Shown here piece by piece: positions 43,097 through 55,654 of a stretch of DNA of 64,000 bases. Position 1 is the stretch's first letter. The number at the start of each line of letters is the position of its first letter. The notes beneath the pieces are model-generated. The model worked only from the letters and a program-made list of their open reading frames with translations, searched no databases and was not told the DNA's origin. The position numbers and the translations under genes are program-made. This DNA is from Agelas oroides (lineage: Eukaryota; Porifera; Demospongiae; Agelasida; Agelasidae), in NCBI GenBank assembly GCA_949130485.1, contig OX422183.1, forward strand, positions 19,251,934 through 19,315,933. Direction: 5' to 3'.

Positions 43097-43816
43097 AACC
43101 CTCGGCGCGCATGCGCCGTAGGGTTACAGTAGTCGTTTTGTGTGTGTGTCTGTCTGTCTGTTACCACGCTAGCAGCTACATACCTCGTTTATACGTCTCA
43201 AGTGAGGTGTCATAGGGTTGTTTATGCCGTTTTCAAGATTTTAGTCGTGTGGCTTTCGCTGAAAACGCTTCGTTCAAAAGTTCTGGCGTGATTTTCTGAC
43301 CACCACTGCCTTCCTGGCTTCTTGACGATGATGACGTGCTCTCAATGGACAAGAAAGACAGACTAGTGTGTAGGGATAGCGATAGCTCCTATAACACAGC
43401 TGACTTGTCACTGATCTTACTAAAATAGCCACTATCCTCGAAAGCTTCTTGGCTTTCATCGATGTGTATCTGCTGACCTGGCACTATGCTGGCACACGTG
43501 ATACATACATGTTTATGCACGCGCGCGCGCGCGTCCTATGCATCCTGCTGCTTGCACATTTGCTCAGGTTCTAGCTAGCTAGCTAGTTAACCCAGTTATA
43601 AATAACGTGGAGGATGTTTATTTATGTAATCCTCACACCGCGCTATACACCTTGTTGGGACGTTATACTGGCATAGCTATGCTTTCCCATGTCAGCATAA
43701 TAGCAAAGAGCATAATGACAGGGTTATTGCCAGTTATAGCACAAAATTTAAGTTGAACATTTTCATTCCATTATTATCACTCAATGAACCAAAACACGCA
43801 TCAAACGCCGAGGGTT
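43097..43816. mobile_element. 720-bp element ending AACCCTCGGCG
   Basis: The left end AACCCTCGGCGCGCATGCGC and the right end ...CGCCGAGGGTT are inverted over 11 bp. The short TIR is supported only by this match and by the palindromic GGCGCGCATGCGCC next to it. Confidence 0.5.
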
Positions 43817-45029
43817 TTGCACTGTATGTGCTTTCATTTTTAATGCACTGGATTCACTTCCATTTAATTTATCCATCAAAATATAGTGAATTATTCTACA
43901 TACAGGTATACATGATATTCAATATGCTACTGCATGACATGGAATAAAGTTAGCAAAAACTACTTGGGCATTGCATTCCATTAGATTCCACCTCTTATTG
44001 CCACTACCACCGGAAACAGCCATTATGGGAGTGCCAGCATACTTATCTTTCGCACTAAGAACTTTCTTTGACCTTTCACTATCAGTTCGACTGATTCCCC
44101 ATCTCTTTCTCCCTCCTCAAAAAGTGATTCTGTGCCAATCACAGCCGTATCATCATTCTGTAGAAATAAATTGAGAACAATGTTTAATATTACTTTGTTG
44201 ATCCATGTTGATGTAGTGTAGCAACTGATGTTTCAACCATTATCTGTTGTATCATTTGGGGTATATGTGTCACAACAAATGTATATGTTATGAAACTGTA
44301 TTGTCGACCAAGCAGGGAAGTTTGAGGACATCAAACATGTTTACACTGACTCAAACCTTTCTGCTTGCAGACAGCATAGTAGCATGTGGAAACAATTTGT
44401 GGCATCAAAGACTGACCCATGTCACCAGTATGTAAGTTTTTATATCCATTATGGAACCAATACAATGAACAAGTGTCACTTACAGTTGATAACCTGACAC
44501 AATCTGCTAACCTCTGATAACAATAGCCATTCACACCCCCTGAAACCACTGACAAACACCAATAACCACTGATAATCTTAATGATGTTTTGAGCCTTTTA
44601 GGAACAGATTCCGCTAATGCATCACCCACTTGCTCCTGTATACCTTTAACCACTGACAACTTTCAGAAACAAATGATAACCTTTGATGACCATGTAAAAT
44701 GATACAGTGGTTTTAATGATCTTTGCAACGCATGCTCCTAAGGCAGAAAGCGATTAATCCAATTTATGGGCAATTTGCATGACTGTATAAACAACACAAA
44801 TTGGTCAAGAAAGGGTGGCAGTCTGACCACAAGAAGCCAAAAAAGCATGAATTTTAATTTCCGCTTTACGCTTTACGTGTTGCAAAGATCACTAAAACCA
44901 CTGTATAGATAACAGGAAGTAGTGTAAGAACTATACATACATAAACCCGCAATCTGAAGCACTGTAGCCCTAAGAACATGGTTTAATGAAAGTTATAATT
45001 CATGGTGCATTATGCCATTAAACAACATT

Positions 45030-45670
45030 TATCCTAGTTTTTAGTTAGTTATAAGATCATTATGGTTAGTTCATGAAGTTTTTTACAAATTTAGTTTAGT
45101 TTTAGTTTAATTACTAAAACATTTTTGCCCTTAGTAAAAGGGGTTTACTTTTAGTTTTGGTAAACTAAAACAACACTAATCTATATATTGGTCTAAGTAC
45201 AGTAATGGCTATCAGTGGTGGTAAATGGTATCAGTTCTCTTATACTATGTACGTAATAGTATTATCATGCTAGCATCTGGCTCGAGTGGACTGGGAACAA
45301 CAAGGCTTCACAGAAGACTCTATAACCTAGTGTGTATGACCATGGATCGCTTGCTGTACCAGTGTTGCACAAGTTGTAGTTTCCTGCAGGAAGTGTTACT
45401 ACAAATATAGTTATGGTGTTTATCCCTTTGAGTTGTATTTCCTAAATTACCTTGCCTATAGCTGTACTATAACTAAACTAAAATTAAAAGTAATTTTATT
45501 GCCCTGAACTAAAATTCAATTTTCTTTCAAAGTACTAACTAATACTAAACTAAAATTCAAACCACTTCCCAAGAACTAACTACTACTAAACCAATGTCGA
45601 TTTTACGCTTGAAAACTAACCATTACTAAACTAAAAAGCAAAGTGCTGAACTAAAACAACACTAATATAG
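45030..45670. repeat. AT-rich CTAAAAC/TTAGTTTT inverted repeat region
   Basis: The left side (45030-45165) is rich in TTAGTTTTAG and the right side (45470-45660) in its complement CTAAACTAAAAT. AACTAAAACAACACTAAT occurs as a direct copy at both 45163 and 45647. Possibly a decayed foldback element. Confidence 0.5.
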
Positions 45671-47393
45671 ATGCAATGTAGCAGATGAAATTTTTGCTAA
45701 TCCAATTATGAGGAAGGCTGCTGCACTAATTATTTGTGAGTGAATCAGAAGAGTAAAGTACAAGTTCTTAGCAAAACAGAAATGGGGAAGTCACTGATAA
45801 AAATAGTCACCAGGAAGTGTTGTTATCAAACAAAGCTATTTGTCATCAAATTGTTGTGTAAAACTATATGCCTCAACCTACTAGTAGATCTAGTAACTCA
45901 GTAATACACCACTAAGCACAGAGCCAAACACCATCAAACCACCGGCAGGCTGTTGTATAGCCTGTGTGCCAACATTGGCATTGGCAGTTTGGGGTAGTTT
46001 GACCTATCGAGGCATGCTTGCTGGCAATACTGCAAGCTCAACTCTAGTACTAGTTAGCTACAGCAGGGCCTAAAATAGGGGGGTAATACTGCCCATTTGT
46101 GCAGTGATTAAGCTAGATTGGGCAGTGATAAAATCTAAGTTGGGCAGTGTTAAAAATTGATCTTAAAAATGAGTAAGCATATTCAACCAATATCCCATTA
46201 TCCTCCACATGAAAGAATAAAAACATTACAGAAATGACAGTGCCAAGTTTAGTCGAATTATCATGTGGTTATTGTATTAAACCTGAAACCTCTGAAATGT
46301 AACGAAGCATTTCCATGCCATTGTAAAAGTGCAAAATATTTCCGGGTTTCCCGCGGGAACTTCAGGAAGCACTATTGGGCAGTGTTAAAAAATAGATATT
46401 TTAGGCCCTGAGCTACAGGTTGTACACTAAACACTAAGCCACCAATCTAAAGTATACACATGCTCATTCCTTATTCTACTGTTGAGAAATTCAATTTTTA
46501 CAAGGTCATTGGAGCTACTTCATCCCAAAAGCCTGATGTACTGGTTTTGGTGTACATACTGAACCCAGCTTACACAGCCTATATACCTCTAAGTGGCTTC
46601 AACTATCACCAATATTAGCTTTGTACAAGCAGCTACTGCCCATCACTAGTCTCATTTGGAGTCATTCCCAGACTCACAGTACAGTGCATGTAGTAGCCAG
46701 CCCCTGGCACATGGATAGGAAAACCAGGTCACTCAGGAAGATACTGATACTGTGCAAAGTGCATGCTGATCACAAGGAAGGTGCTTGGGAAGCCCTCCTA
46801 TTGACTCCTGCCCCACACTCCCATTAGAGGTTGAGAACTACCTGACTTGCTCCTACTAACATCTTCTTTATAGATACTGAGTAAGCCAGGTGGACATGAA
46901 AAAACTATACAACAAGGCAGAAACCAAGATTGGAGGCTGACTGAGCACACATAAATGCAGCTACTAAGACTGCAAAGGTATTAGCTAAGCTTCTAGCCTA
47001 GTATTTAGGCTGTTAGGGAGCGGAGACTCTAAGAGCCTGGGTACTAAGTTCACACCCAAACCATGAGTGACTAGATATTCAATATCTTGACAAAATATCT
47101 GCTAACTTCAAATTCAGAGTTTATAATAACTGGAAGCAAGCAACAAACATGTGTACACACACACACTACTGTGGGGCTCACTCAATATGCCAGTGAATAT
47201 CAGTGAAATTTTTAGTCTTTTACACAGCGGAATTTCACAGTTTTTCAAAAGTGACGACAGAAGTCCCAGTCACATATTTTGGTAAGAAGCATGATAGTTG
47301 TGATTGCATTAATTATAAACCATTTATGGGTGTGGCATCACAAGGCCACTACTTTTTGCATATCAGTTTCTTATCCCCTACCCATACACTTTT

Positions 47394-47470
47394 TGGGGAC
47401 TATACACTTTTTGGGGACTATACACTTTTTGGGGACTATACACTTTTTGGGGACTATACACTTTTTGGGG
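47394..47470. repeat. 18-bp minisatellite, about 4.3 copies
   Basis: The unit TACACTTTTTGGGGACTA is repeated almost perfectly. It translates as a TLFGDY hexapeptide repeat on the plus strand, which I take to be incidental. Confidence 0.9.
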
Positions 47471-47790
47471 ATGAGCATGCTATGAACAACCACCTGGGAA
47501 GAGGTGGAAGTCCTGGCTTCCAATCAACGTCCACACTGAGGACATGGATACAAACATAAAAAAACAAGTCAGTTCAGGGGGTCTGCTGGGGTTCAGGGCG
47601 GGATCTGCTGATCAGTCTGTTGTAGGCCGTGGGGAGAAGACCAGCTTCTCTGTTGATCGGTAAAGGTTGTGAGCGGATATGCCAGGCTTCGATAGCACAA
47701 CGCTGATGGGTTGTTGTTTGTAATCATAACCCCAATTATAGGCGCACTTCCGGTATCAGTTTGTAAGTGGTCTTTGTCAGCACATTTTGT

Positions 47791-47842
47791 AACAACCCAC
47801 TGATGATGACCGCTGGATAGCGGTTGAAATGTTTGGGATGTT
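47791..47842 (+). ncRNA. Hammerhead-ribozyme-like motif
   Basis: CTGATGA (47800-47806), then a 6-bp hairpin (GACCGC/GCGGTT with loop TGGATA, offset by one T), then GAAA (47826-47829), is the conserved hammerhead core in the right order. The flanks AACAACCCA and TGGGATGTT pair at 8 of 9 positions as stem I, with GTT in the cleavage-site position. Stem III is almost absent, as in the minimal type I ribozymes known from Penelope-like elements and retrozymes. The surrounding 47560-47890 may be the end of such an element. Activity is not shown by sequence alone. Confidence 0.55.
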
Positions 47843-50563
47843 TTATTAAAATTTGGCTAGTGTTTTGCTCAAACATATCATGTCTACTCCTAGCCACACA
47901 GGCTTATACATTGTACAAGTATATTAAATACCTCTCACTAGGCCCTAGATACTAATAATTTCTTCTTGCTTCTGTAAACAAAGTCAGGTCTAGTCTATCC
48001 TATACTGGTTGCCCAAAATACAATTCTTCTTTTTTTTTTCGTCAGGTAGTGCCTACATTTTCTTCCAAGCCCGAACTAGTTACAAAGCCCTCCAACACAC
48101 GTAATAATCAACAGACACAGAGAAGAGATATCCTTCATAGCCTAGCATAGTAATTACTGACTGACTCCTATCCCGTATAACTGTCAGGTAGAGTTGACTT
48201 ACATTCAGCATGTTCACTCGAAATCTTCACTTTAGTCACAAGTGTCCATATTAAAACACCACAGACCACGCCCAACCAAATTATTAAAATAGGAACGAGA
48301 CGTCGGTGCCGACGGTGGTCAATGGGTTAGTCTGCGAAGACTTTGATAGCGTTTTAATTTATACATACTTACATATCTACTGCATGGTTAAATTCCCTTG
48401 GTAACGGATCCAGACTCTGAGAACTTAATAGAGACGTTATTTCTGCACTGTACCACTCTACCTGCAGACTTGAGCATACTGATTTCTGAGCGGTCTCCCT
48501 GAGATATAGAACTGAAATTATTGATACTGGATGTTTCTAAAATTTATCTGAATGATACACTTCAGGGTCTGAATCACTTAGTGTGAGACCTTGCTGTGTA
48601 GTGGTTGTTGTCCTGTCCCCAGACCCTAGGTATTGAGTAGTATCAGTGAGTTGAAGATCTGAAAATGAAGTTTGCAGGACATAAAAACCGTGGCATTCCG
48701 GCAAGACACTTCCGAGCAAGGTTATTCTCCAGACCCTTCCTCACCCAGTTAGAAGGGTCTGGTATATTGGTTGACAGGCTCAAGGGGTGGTCACTCCCAT
48801 TAGCGCCATATTAACAATGTGGTCACAGGGTCATGAAGACCTTTTCCTGACTGTTGTAAAGCGTCACAGAGCAGCGCAGAGTCAATTTTTATGCCACAGT
48901 CACAGAGTCACCAACAATTTTGAGGTGCAGCCACAGAGTCACAGCCAAATTTAGGAATTCACAAATTGTGACCCCAGTCACAGCTATTAATATGGTGCTG
49001 AAAGATGAAGAACTCTGGCACCTGCTGAAAGGAAGTTGAGAATTGTCAGGCCTGTCACATACAAAGCACACAGCAAAATTTTTAGACTAACTTCTTAGCA
49101 AGCAGGAAATAATCTTGACAAACCTAGCTTCAAACAGGTAGCTAGCTACGGAAATATACTTTCAACCTGTGTGCTCTTTCGCATCTCCACAACCAAGACA
49201 ACAGCTAATTTACCGAAGGTTCATAAGACAAACTCGGATTGTGCCAAGGTGGGCAAGTCAGCTGAAAAAATGGGGCGGCCATGGCCGAAGCAGCCATACC
49301 AATTTCACCACTTCTGTGTGACATTGTAGAATTAGTGACTAGTTTGCAATAGCCTCATACTGTCCAATCCATGCAACAGAGGCTAGGTGTGCAAGTGCTT
49401 CAAATGACCACACCAACTGCTGTTTTCCACCAAGATAATAAAGTGCAGCAAAAATTAATGTGTTCACATGTATATAACTGCAATGTTCACATTCTGGAGC
49501 AGGGGAGCCTGGGAATGAGGCTAGTGTCTTGGAAGTATCACAGGTCTAGCCTCATTACCAGCCCTCATCCAGCTTCCCATTGCTTTCTGATATTTTATGT
49601 ATGTATAGTATATATAAGTGACTGGGAACTGGGCAAGGGCCTGATAAACTTCAGTTCTCTTATTTGTAATTACGTCATAACTTTTCATTTGCACTTCTTG
49701 GTTAGTCAACTTGTTAATCATTTTGTTTGTCTCCTCTTATACCATAGGTCTGCACAGGTATTTTTGGAAAGCTGCTGCTTTACTCTACTTTTCTATTCTG
49801 CAACAGGCAGGTGAGATGACCACTCGTATTACACAATAGCTGATACACATGTGTACCATTCTATGGTTTGTGTTCGGGACTTCCTGATTGCAATACAAAC
49901 AAATAACCAACTTGTCACATGATAACTGGTCTGCATCTACACACTCTATAACACTTCCTGATTGTGCTACTAGATGAATGCAACATGTTGCAAGGGCAAT
50001 GCACCTCATCATCCTCCTAGCAACAGCACATAAAATTAAGTTTGCACTTACTTGTAGTGGAAACAAGCTATTGATTTGTGATTCAGAGAATGTTGAGTTT
50101 TGTTTATATTGCTCTAGCATAGTAATTTTACCAAATGCCAAATGTTTGTCTAATGGACCAGAAGTTTAATAAGACATGTTACAAATTCCTGTTTTCGTAC
50201 TTATACCCCCCAAGGAGGGATATGTAGCATGTTACCTAGACAACACTACTGTATGTTCAAGACAGATATGAGGTCTTATCTGTTGCCTAGGTAACAGTAT
50301 AGTTGTTCTGATTGTGTATGGTGAAACCACAGATAGTAGAGTAGAAGGAAGCACTATCTACGTATGTACTACAGCTTGTTTGTGGTATAACAATGTTTTC
50401 GCAGTGTAGCACTGACTAGTTTTGGTTTGTTATGTGGCTTTGATCTCCCGCTACCAAAGGAGCCACGAGTACGTGTACATAATACAGCTGTAATGTTGCA
50501 AAACCATTAGGATAATTGTGCACTGTGTATGAACTTGTGGTCATGACTGTTATTATTGCTATC

Positions 50564-50821
50564 AAGAGCGCATAAGAACGGGAGGCTAGAGTAAGAGCGT
50601 GTAATTCCAATAGAAGCCTGTAGTCCGGGCAAAATTATTGAACCGTACTAAATATAGAACACCCGGTCACGTGCGTGCTTAGCAACAATGCATAATGGCT
50701 TATGTCAACGCAGCGTGCGCTGGGCGTGTTACTATTTTTAGTACTGGCGGTAAACTCCGCCCAGTTTCGAATTTTACGTAGTTACATGCTCTTACTCTAG
50801 CGCCCGTTCTTATGCACTCTT
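50564..50821. mobile_element. 258-bp MITE with about 40-bp TIRs
   Basis: AAGAGCGCATAAGAACGGG at the left and CCCGTTCTTATGCACTCTT at the right, continuing through CTAGAGTAAGAGC / GCTCTTACTCTAG. No coding capacity. Confidence 0.8.
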
Positions 50822-50880
50822 ATGCTATATATGTGCTTGTATGAATTGAGGGACAGGCTAACCCTATTCACTAAAAAAAG

Positions 50881-50960
50881 ATCACGAGGTACACATACTT
50901 CCCTTGGGGGCATAGCGGTGATCACAAGGTACACATACTTCCCTTGGGGGCATAGCTGTG
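50881..50960. repeat. 40-bp direct duplication
   Basis: Two consecutive units (ATCACGAGGTACACATACTT and 20 further bases) differ at two positions. Confidence 0.85.
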
Positions 50961-52796
50961 AGTATGTGAGTGGCCTAGCAAGAATGCAATTTCTGGGAGA
51001 GTCTTCACACAAAGTACACTGGTGCGTGTATAAGCATGCATCACTAAGGGGATCTGCATGGGTACCCTCAATATTAATGCTAAACAAGTAAGTGCCACAA
51101 AATAGCACACTATGCTTGAGAATCCGTATTACAGTAGCATTTCTCTAAGGCAGATGCCATAGGGACCCACATTGCGTGTTTGCTGCTGGAGGTTTCCGGT
51201 ATGCTCTCTTGGAAAATTGTCCACCACTGTGAGAGATGTCCAGGATTGCCATCAAAGGCTTGGTAGTGTCTTTGATCTCCTTTTGTTCTCTAATGCCAAC
51301 CCTAACCCTAACCCCCTAACAATGCATTGTTGGCAAACCTGGACATGTACAGCCCAGAGGAGACACTAGTGACGTCATAAACATCAACACCTGATCCTGA
51401 TTGTCAAGTTAATTGCTAACCTACTGCATTCCAATGCTTCAACAGCGTGCTTGGTTCACTCGGGTTGGGGGGTATTTTCAACCATGCTGAAGCTGTCTAT
51501 TAGGTCGAGATCGATCAACGCTGTTCATCTAGCTCTCAACAGCCACATAAATGCCGTTTGGAAGTCACAAAATCATGCAAAGTTGCTTCTGACTGCCGCT
51601 TTCAGTATCATGAAAACCCCCCCAAACCCATCGAGATCTTGGCCGTATGGCGTTTCCAATTCTCGTTGCTGACTGTTTTTAGTCCTTGGAATGTTCATTA
51701 ATGGTAGCGCACGTGACCGTGTCGGACCTTCTCTGTGTACAGCCACTGTTGCTGGACATAACAACTGAACGTGTTTTAGTACTAGGAATAGCCTCTTGTT
51801 ATCTTTTGTCACCAGCACACATGCTGTACAGCAAGAAAGAATTCTGATAACATACACCCTACAGAGGTCGTTGAGTATTGTTGCATGGTATAAAATTGGA
51901 ACAGCTTATATAATGCACATAAAATATGGAGATGTCGGCATTTCAGAGAGCTGACTGGAGTTTCTACCTGAACATAAAATGTTTGTCCACTTTAATGAGG
52001 TGTGAGAGAATGTCTATTATAAGAGAGGTTTCACTGTAAAACAACCAATTTGTCAAATATGTGCTATCCAGCAACAGTTGATTGCACTAGTGGAATGTCT
52101 CATCTAACTTACTCCTGTGCTGATACTGTAACAGTGAACCACATCTTCCTGTTAACCAAGCCCAGGTGTTACATGCTTCACTGAGCAGGAGAAGCATATG
52201 TTACCTCATTCATGTAAACTCCATATTAACATATAGCCGGAAATATTATTTGGCGGTGGTGTCTCAGGTCCGTTTATCAAGGAGCATTGTCACCTCTTGC
52301 TAGGTACTTGAACAAAGTTCGCAAATTTACAAGAAATAAAACTGGCAGCATGCTAGCACCGAGCTAGCTACATGTACAGCCGTGTAGAGGGGCGCCGGAT
52401 GGGACCAAGAGCAATACTGCATCCATTACATCATTATGCGTTGTGTACGAATACTATTGAGTTTTAATTTGATGGTTTCAACCCCGAACGCCAAACTACC
52501 AAATTCAATTCCCCGTCAAATTTTCTGGCTATAAAGTGTCATGGACTTGCACTGGCACAGATGAAAGTGAAATTTTAATTGTGTACGTAGTTTGTAGCTT
52601 TTTCAGTGATAGACAACTTTGTTGTCAGATCTGTGAACATTGATTTGTCAACTCTTCCCCAACAAGGTCTATATAGCTAAGAGATATGCTTGTTTCTCAG
52701 TAGAGGGAGGAGCACATTACCACCTCCTATTTGCCTGCGTGCATGGCTGGTACTACTATGTGAACTACTATTTCAAGTTTATTGATTTCTCTCTAG

Positions 52797-53144
52797 GAGA
52801 TGCTGCTGGGCAGATCACTGCAGCTCCCCCCACCTGTCCTGGTGATACCTTCACCTTCACATGTACTGTTGGTGGGAGCATGATGAATATCACCATCTGG
52901 AGAGTGGGTAGGAGCAGTGAGTGTACTCTTGTACACAGATCAACTTCTTCCTCTATTTGTGGACCAGGTGATACGTTCACAGCTAGATCTGGGACTGGGT
53001 TTGGAACAAGTGCTACTTCCTTCACATCAACACTGAGTGGTACTGCAACTTCTGAACTGGATGGCACAGTGGTTGAGTGCTTTGGACCAGCCAACAATGT
53101 GAACCTAGGGAACAGGGTTGGTAGCAGTACCATCCAAATATTAG
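52797..53144 (+). CDS. Ig-like domain exon of the inverted paralogue
   Basis: A 348-bp phase 1-1 exon, acceptor TCTCTCTAG and donor GTCAGT, one codon shorter than the 29942-30292 exon. It reads GDAAGQITAAPPTCPGDTFT, FTCTVGGSMMNITIWRVGRS and LDGTVVECFGPANNVNLGNR. The Cys-Trp-Cys Ig core and the extra cysteines are conserved. The frame is open and both splice sites are intact. It exits into the FN3 exon at 54409 in phase. The upstream exon was not found. Confidence 0.8.
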
Positions 53145-53447
53145 GTCAGTTTACTGTATGGAAGATCAAATTGTTTTTACTCTAATGTGTACATGTTTTG
53201 CTGCTAACTACCAGATAACACACAAACCCTCTTGACCGTATCTAAAATTATTTGTAGTGTCTATATCTGATAAATAAACCATGTGTGTTAACTGCTTGAC
53301 CTACTCCAATAAGCCAGCTAGTTGACCATTGTTGCCCACTTGTCTGAAAGAGGAAATAGCTACTGCTTTGTTCCTGACTCAAGTTGCAGATGTACATAGC
53401 TATAGTGCCTGTGGGAATGACCACAACCACATTGTACCAATAGATTC

Positions 53448-54086
53448 CAGGCCCGTTGCCAGGATTTTTAGAAGGGGGGTTACATGGATGTCAGATGTGT
53501 ATGTATGCGTTCATAAGCATGCAAGAGTAGGGGGGTCTGGGGGCATGCTCCCCCAGGAAAATTTTAGAAACTAGATGCTCTGAGATTGCTTTGATCTGAG
53601 GCCATTTGGGACAAAACCAGAGCCATATACAGTAGCTACATGGCTTGTGGAGTATTGCATCCAATTTTTGGCTGTCCAATCGTGACGTATGTATTTGCTA
53701 AGCCAGCTGACTTCGAATTTCCAAGAGAGAAGGTGCTAAGGTTGGCAGAACAGTAGGTGGGGTGACATCACTAGAACACAACTGGTGAACTCTCAGGTGC
53801 CTGAAATTGCGATTTATTTACGCACGTATTTAGGTGCGTCCTTTCATAGCAGTGGCGTAAACAGCTTACGTGCACGTTCCGCACTAGTCCTCCATGAACA
53901 AACTCACCTGCAGCCAGACTTGTTTTGACAGTGATGATTCTAAATAGCATCGAGGCTATAGAGTGGACCAACTTTCAAACGGTAGGGCACTCAAAATGTC
54001 TAGTTAAGCGGTATATATAAAATCTTTTGGAGGCCAAAAGGGGGGTTCGAGCGAACCCCCTCGAACCCCCCCTGCCTGCGGGCCTG
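53448..54086. mobile_element. 639-bp TIR element related to 34053-34560
   Basis: Starts CAGGCCCGTTGCCAGGATTT and ends CTGCCTGCGGGCCTG, flanked by GATTC and GATTA (4 of 5). The internal sequence (CTGGGGGCATGCTCCCCCAG, TTCGAGCGAACCCCCTCGAA) matches the 34-kb element in opposite orientation. It lies in the intron between the Ig and FN3 exons. Confidence 0.75.
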
Positions 54087-54408
54087 GATTATGTGTAGCA
54101 CATAAATGGGGACTTTGCAGCTTCTTGGAACGAAGCCTATAACAAGCTAGATCCAAGATGTGGCTGAAGCCATAACAAGCAGCTCAGTAAACCCACAATG
54201 AGCTATTAAGTCATCGTTTTCCATGTGCCAGCCATTCATGTTTTCAATTGGTCTCTGCCTACACACTTGTAAAGCTGTGTCTAAAGGGGTAGTGGAAGGT
54301 GCTAGCGTGTTGAACATGTATTGAATTTTGCTATACATGTAGCCACAGATTATGACTATGTTTCCTGTGTAATGTTTGACATTAAGATTCAGTCATTCAT
54401 TTCTTCAG

Positions 54409-54711
54409 GTCCGCCCTCTGTCTCCACCCTCTCCTGTGCTGAACTCTCTGAAGATGTTGGTGGAACTGTGAATGTGACTGTGAGCTGGACACTGAGTGGT
54501 GGAGACAGTGCTGATTTCTTCCTCATCAGCATCACCACCAACGCTCCCCAGACCCCATATGGGGGACTTCTGAACATCACCAGTGGTAGTGTCACACAGT
54601 ATGAACTGACTGGTTTCATGGCAGGCTATGAGTACAACATCACAGTACGTGGTGTCAACTGTGGGAATCTTGAAGGGAGTGTGAGTCAGCCTCTGACAAT
54701 TAGGCCTCAAG
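54409..54711 (+). CDS. FN3 domain exon of the inverted paralogue
   Basis: A 303-bp phase 1-1 exon, acceptor TTCTTCAG and donor GTATGT. It encodes PPSVSTLSCAELSEDV, VSWTLSGGDSADFFLISITT and YELTGFMAGYEYNITVRGVN. Strand B Trp and the strand F consensus are present, so it is a fibronectin type III domain. It is very similar to 27356-27658, with mostly conservative differences, which suggests that both are under protein-level constraint or recently duplicated. Confidence 0.9.
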
Positions 54712-54790
54712 GTATGTACCGCTGTACTGACTATAGGCTGTAAGTAGTGATTTATAATCCATGTGTATAATGATTTAACAATGGCATTTA

Positions 54791-54838
54791 TCATGTGGCC
54801 AGACCACCTTCCCTTCTTGATTGAGTCTGGCCACATGA
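54791..54838. repeat. Short hairpin
   Basis: TCATGTGGCCAGAC and GTCTGGCCACATGA are exact complements around a 20-base loop. Related to the hairpin at 42131-42180. Confidence 0.75.
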
Positions 54839-55172
54839 GACTATTTTAACACCCCACGTGCACATGCGGTTTTGTCCGTTTGTCAGTCAGTCCGGTGAAA
54901 AATTTTTAAACCAGCACATGTACGCAGTGATGACATGGCAATAGTGTAAATACCCTATATAATATGATGTACACTGCATACCACAAACGTTTAATCTGTG
55001 TAATATGTATTAGTTATGGGCATGCATGGCTAATAAACAGTTCAGTTTGCTGACATTGAAATTGCGCTGGGTATGTCTTCTCTGAAGACCTCTAGTTCTC
55101 ATGGAGAGTTTCATGCAAGATAGCCATGTTTCTGCAATGCAGTATTGTACTAATGTTTCATACCTCCTACAG

Positions 55173-55267
55173 TCCCTGCAGTTCCTAGCAGCTGTAACAT
55201 CACCCTGTCCTACAACCAGTCATCAAGGAGGCTTCTGTTCATCAACAGCACCTGGACTACTGTACCA
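55173..55267 (+). CDS. FN3-like domain, first part, inverted paralogue
   Basis: A 95-bp exon, acceptor CTCCTACAG and donor GTAAGT, phase 1 in and phase 0 out. It encodes PAVPSSCNITLSYNQSS then RRLLFINSTWTTVP and is homologous to 23553-23650, with the same phases. It precedes the exon at 55655. Confidence 0.8.
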
Positions 55268-55375
55268 GTAAGTGCTTATGGTATCCTCTTTCTAAGCCAA
55301 GTTCATATATAAATAGTAGTTATGTTCCTCGTGGTATTTAATGATCTGAGATTACAGAAATAAACACCACTAACT

Positions 55376-55626
55376 TAGCCTCGTTCCCAGGCCTTCCCAC
55401 CATCTAGGTTTTGATTGCTTGCAGTATGCTAAACTGGAGGGGGACCTACAAGATAAGGCCTCAAGCTTGTTCTTTTGATGGGGGACCCCTCTCCTCCCCT
55501 CTGTCTACCTAGGTAGACACTGACGTTATTCATGTAATGAAATGGACCAGGCCTAATTCCCCCTCTGTTTTTGCATACTGCAAGCTATCAAAAACTGAAA
55601 TGTGGGAAGGCCTAGGAATGAGGCTA
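55376..55626. mobile_element. 251-bp MITE of the AGCCTCGTTCCC family
   Basis: TAGCCTCGTTCCCAGGCCTT at the left and AAGGCCTAGGAATGAGGCTA at the right. The flanks CCACTAACT and ACACAAACT agree at 7 of 9. The second inner repeat pair (GCTTGCAGTATGC / GCATACTGCAAGC) is also inverted. It ends 28 bp upstream of the next exon. Confidence 0.8.
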
Positions 55627-55654
55627 ACACAAACTTATGAATCTTTCCCTCCAG

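Larger units (their letters stand above)
42349..47393. other. Gene-free stretch
   Basis: 5 kb with a TIR element (43097-43816), an alternating CG run (43517-43533) and AT-rich CTAAAAC repeats (about 45030-45670). Short repeats of the type ACCACTGATAA occur at 44460-44700. No gene recognised. Confidence 0.45.
47890..52796. other. Gene-free stretch
   Basis: 4.9 kb before the plus-strand ectodomain cassette. It contains a MITE (50564-50821), a 40-bp direct duplication (50881-50960), a very short CCCTAA run (51298-51320) and stray ends of the AGCCTCGTTCCC family (48723, 49505-49565). A signal-peptide exon for the cassette would be expected here but was not recognised. Confidence 0.45.

Noticed and set aside
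47203-47559. Open frame with TLFGDY hexapeptide repeats
   Set aside because: An 18-bp minisatellite is open in more than one frame; there are no splice signals or domain around it.
51298-51320. Short CCCTAA run, like a telomere repeat
   Set aside because: Only two to three units; the similar GGGTTAGGG stretch at 37.2 kb is also very short. No sign of a chromosome end.
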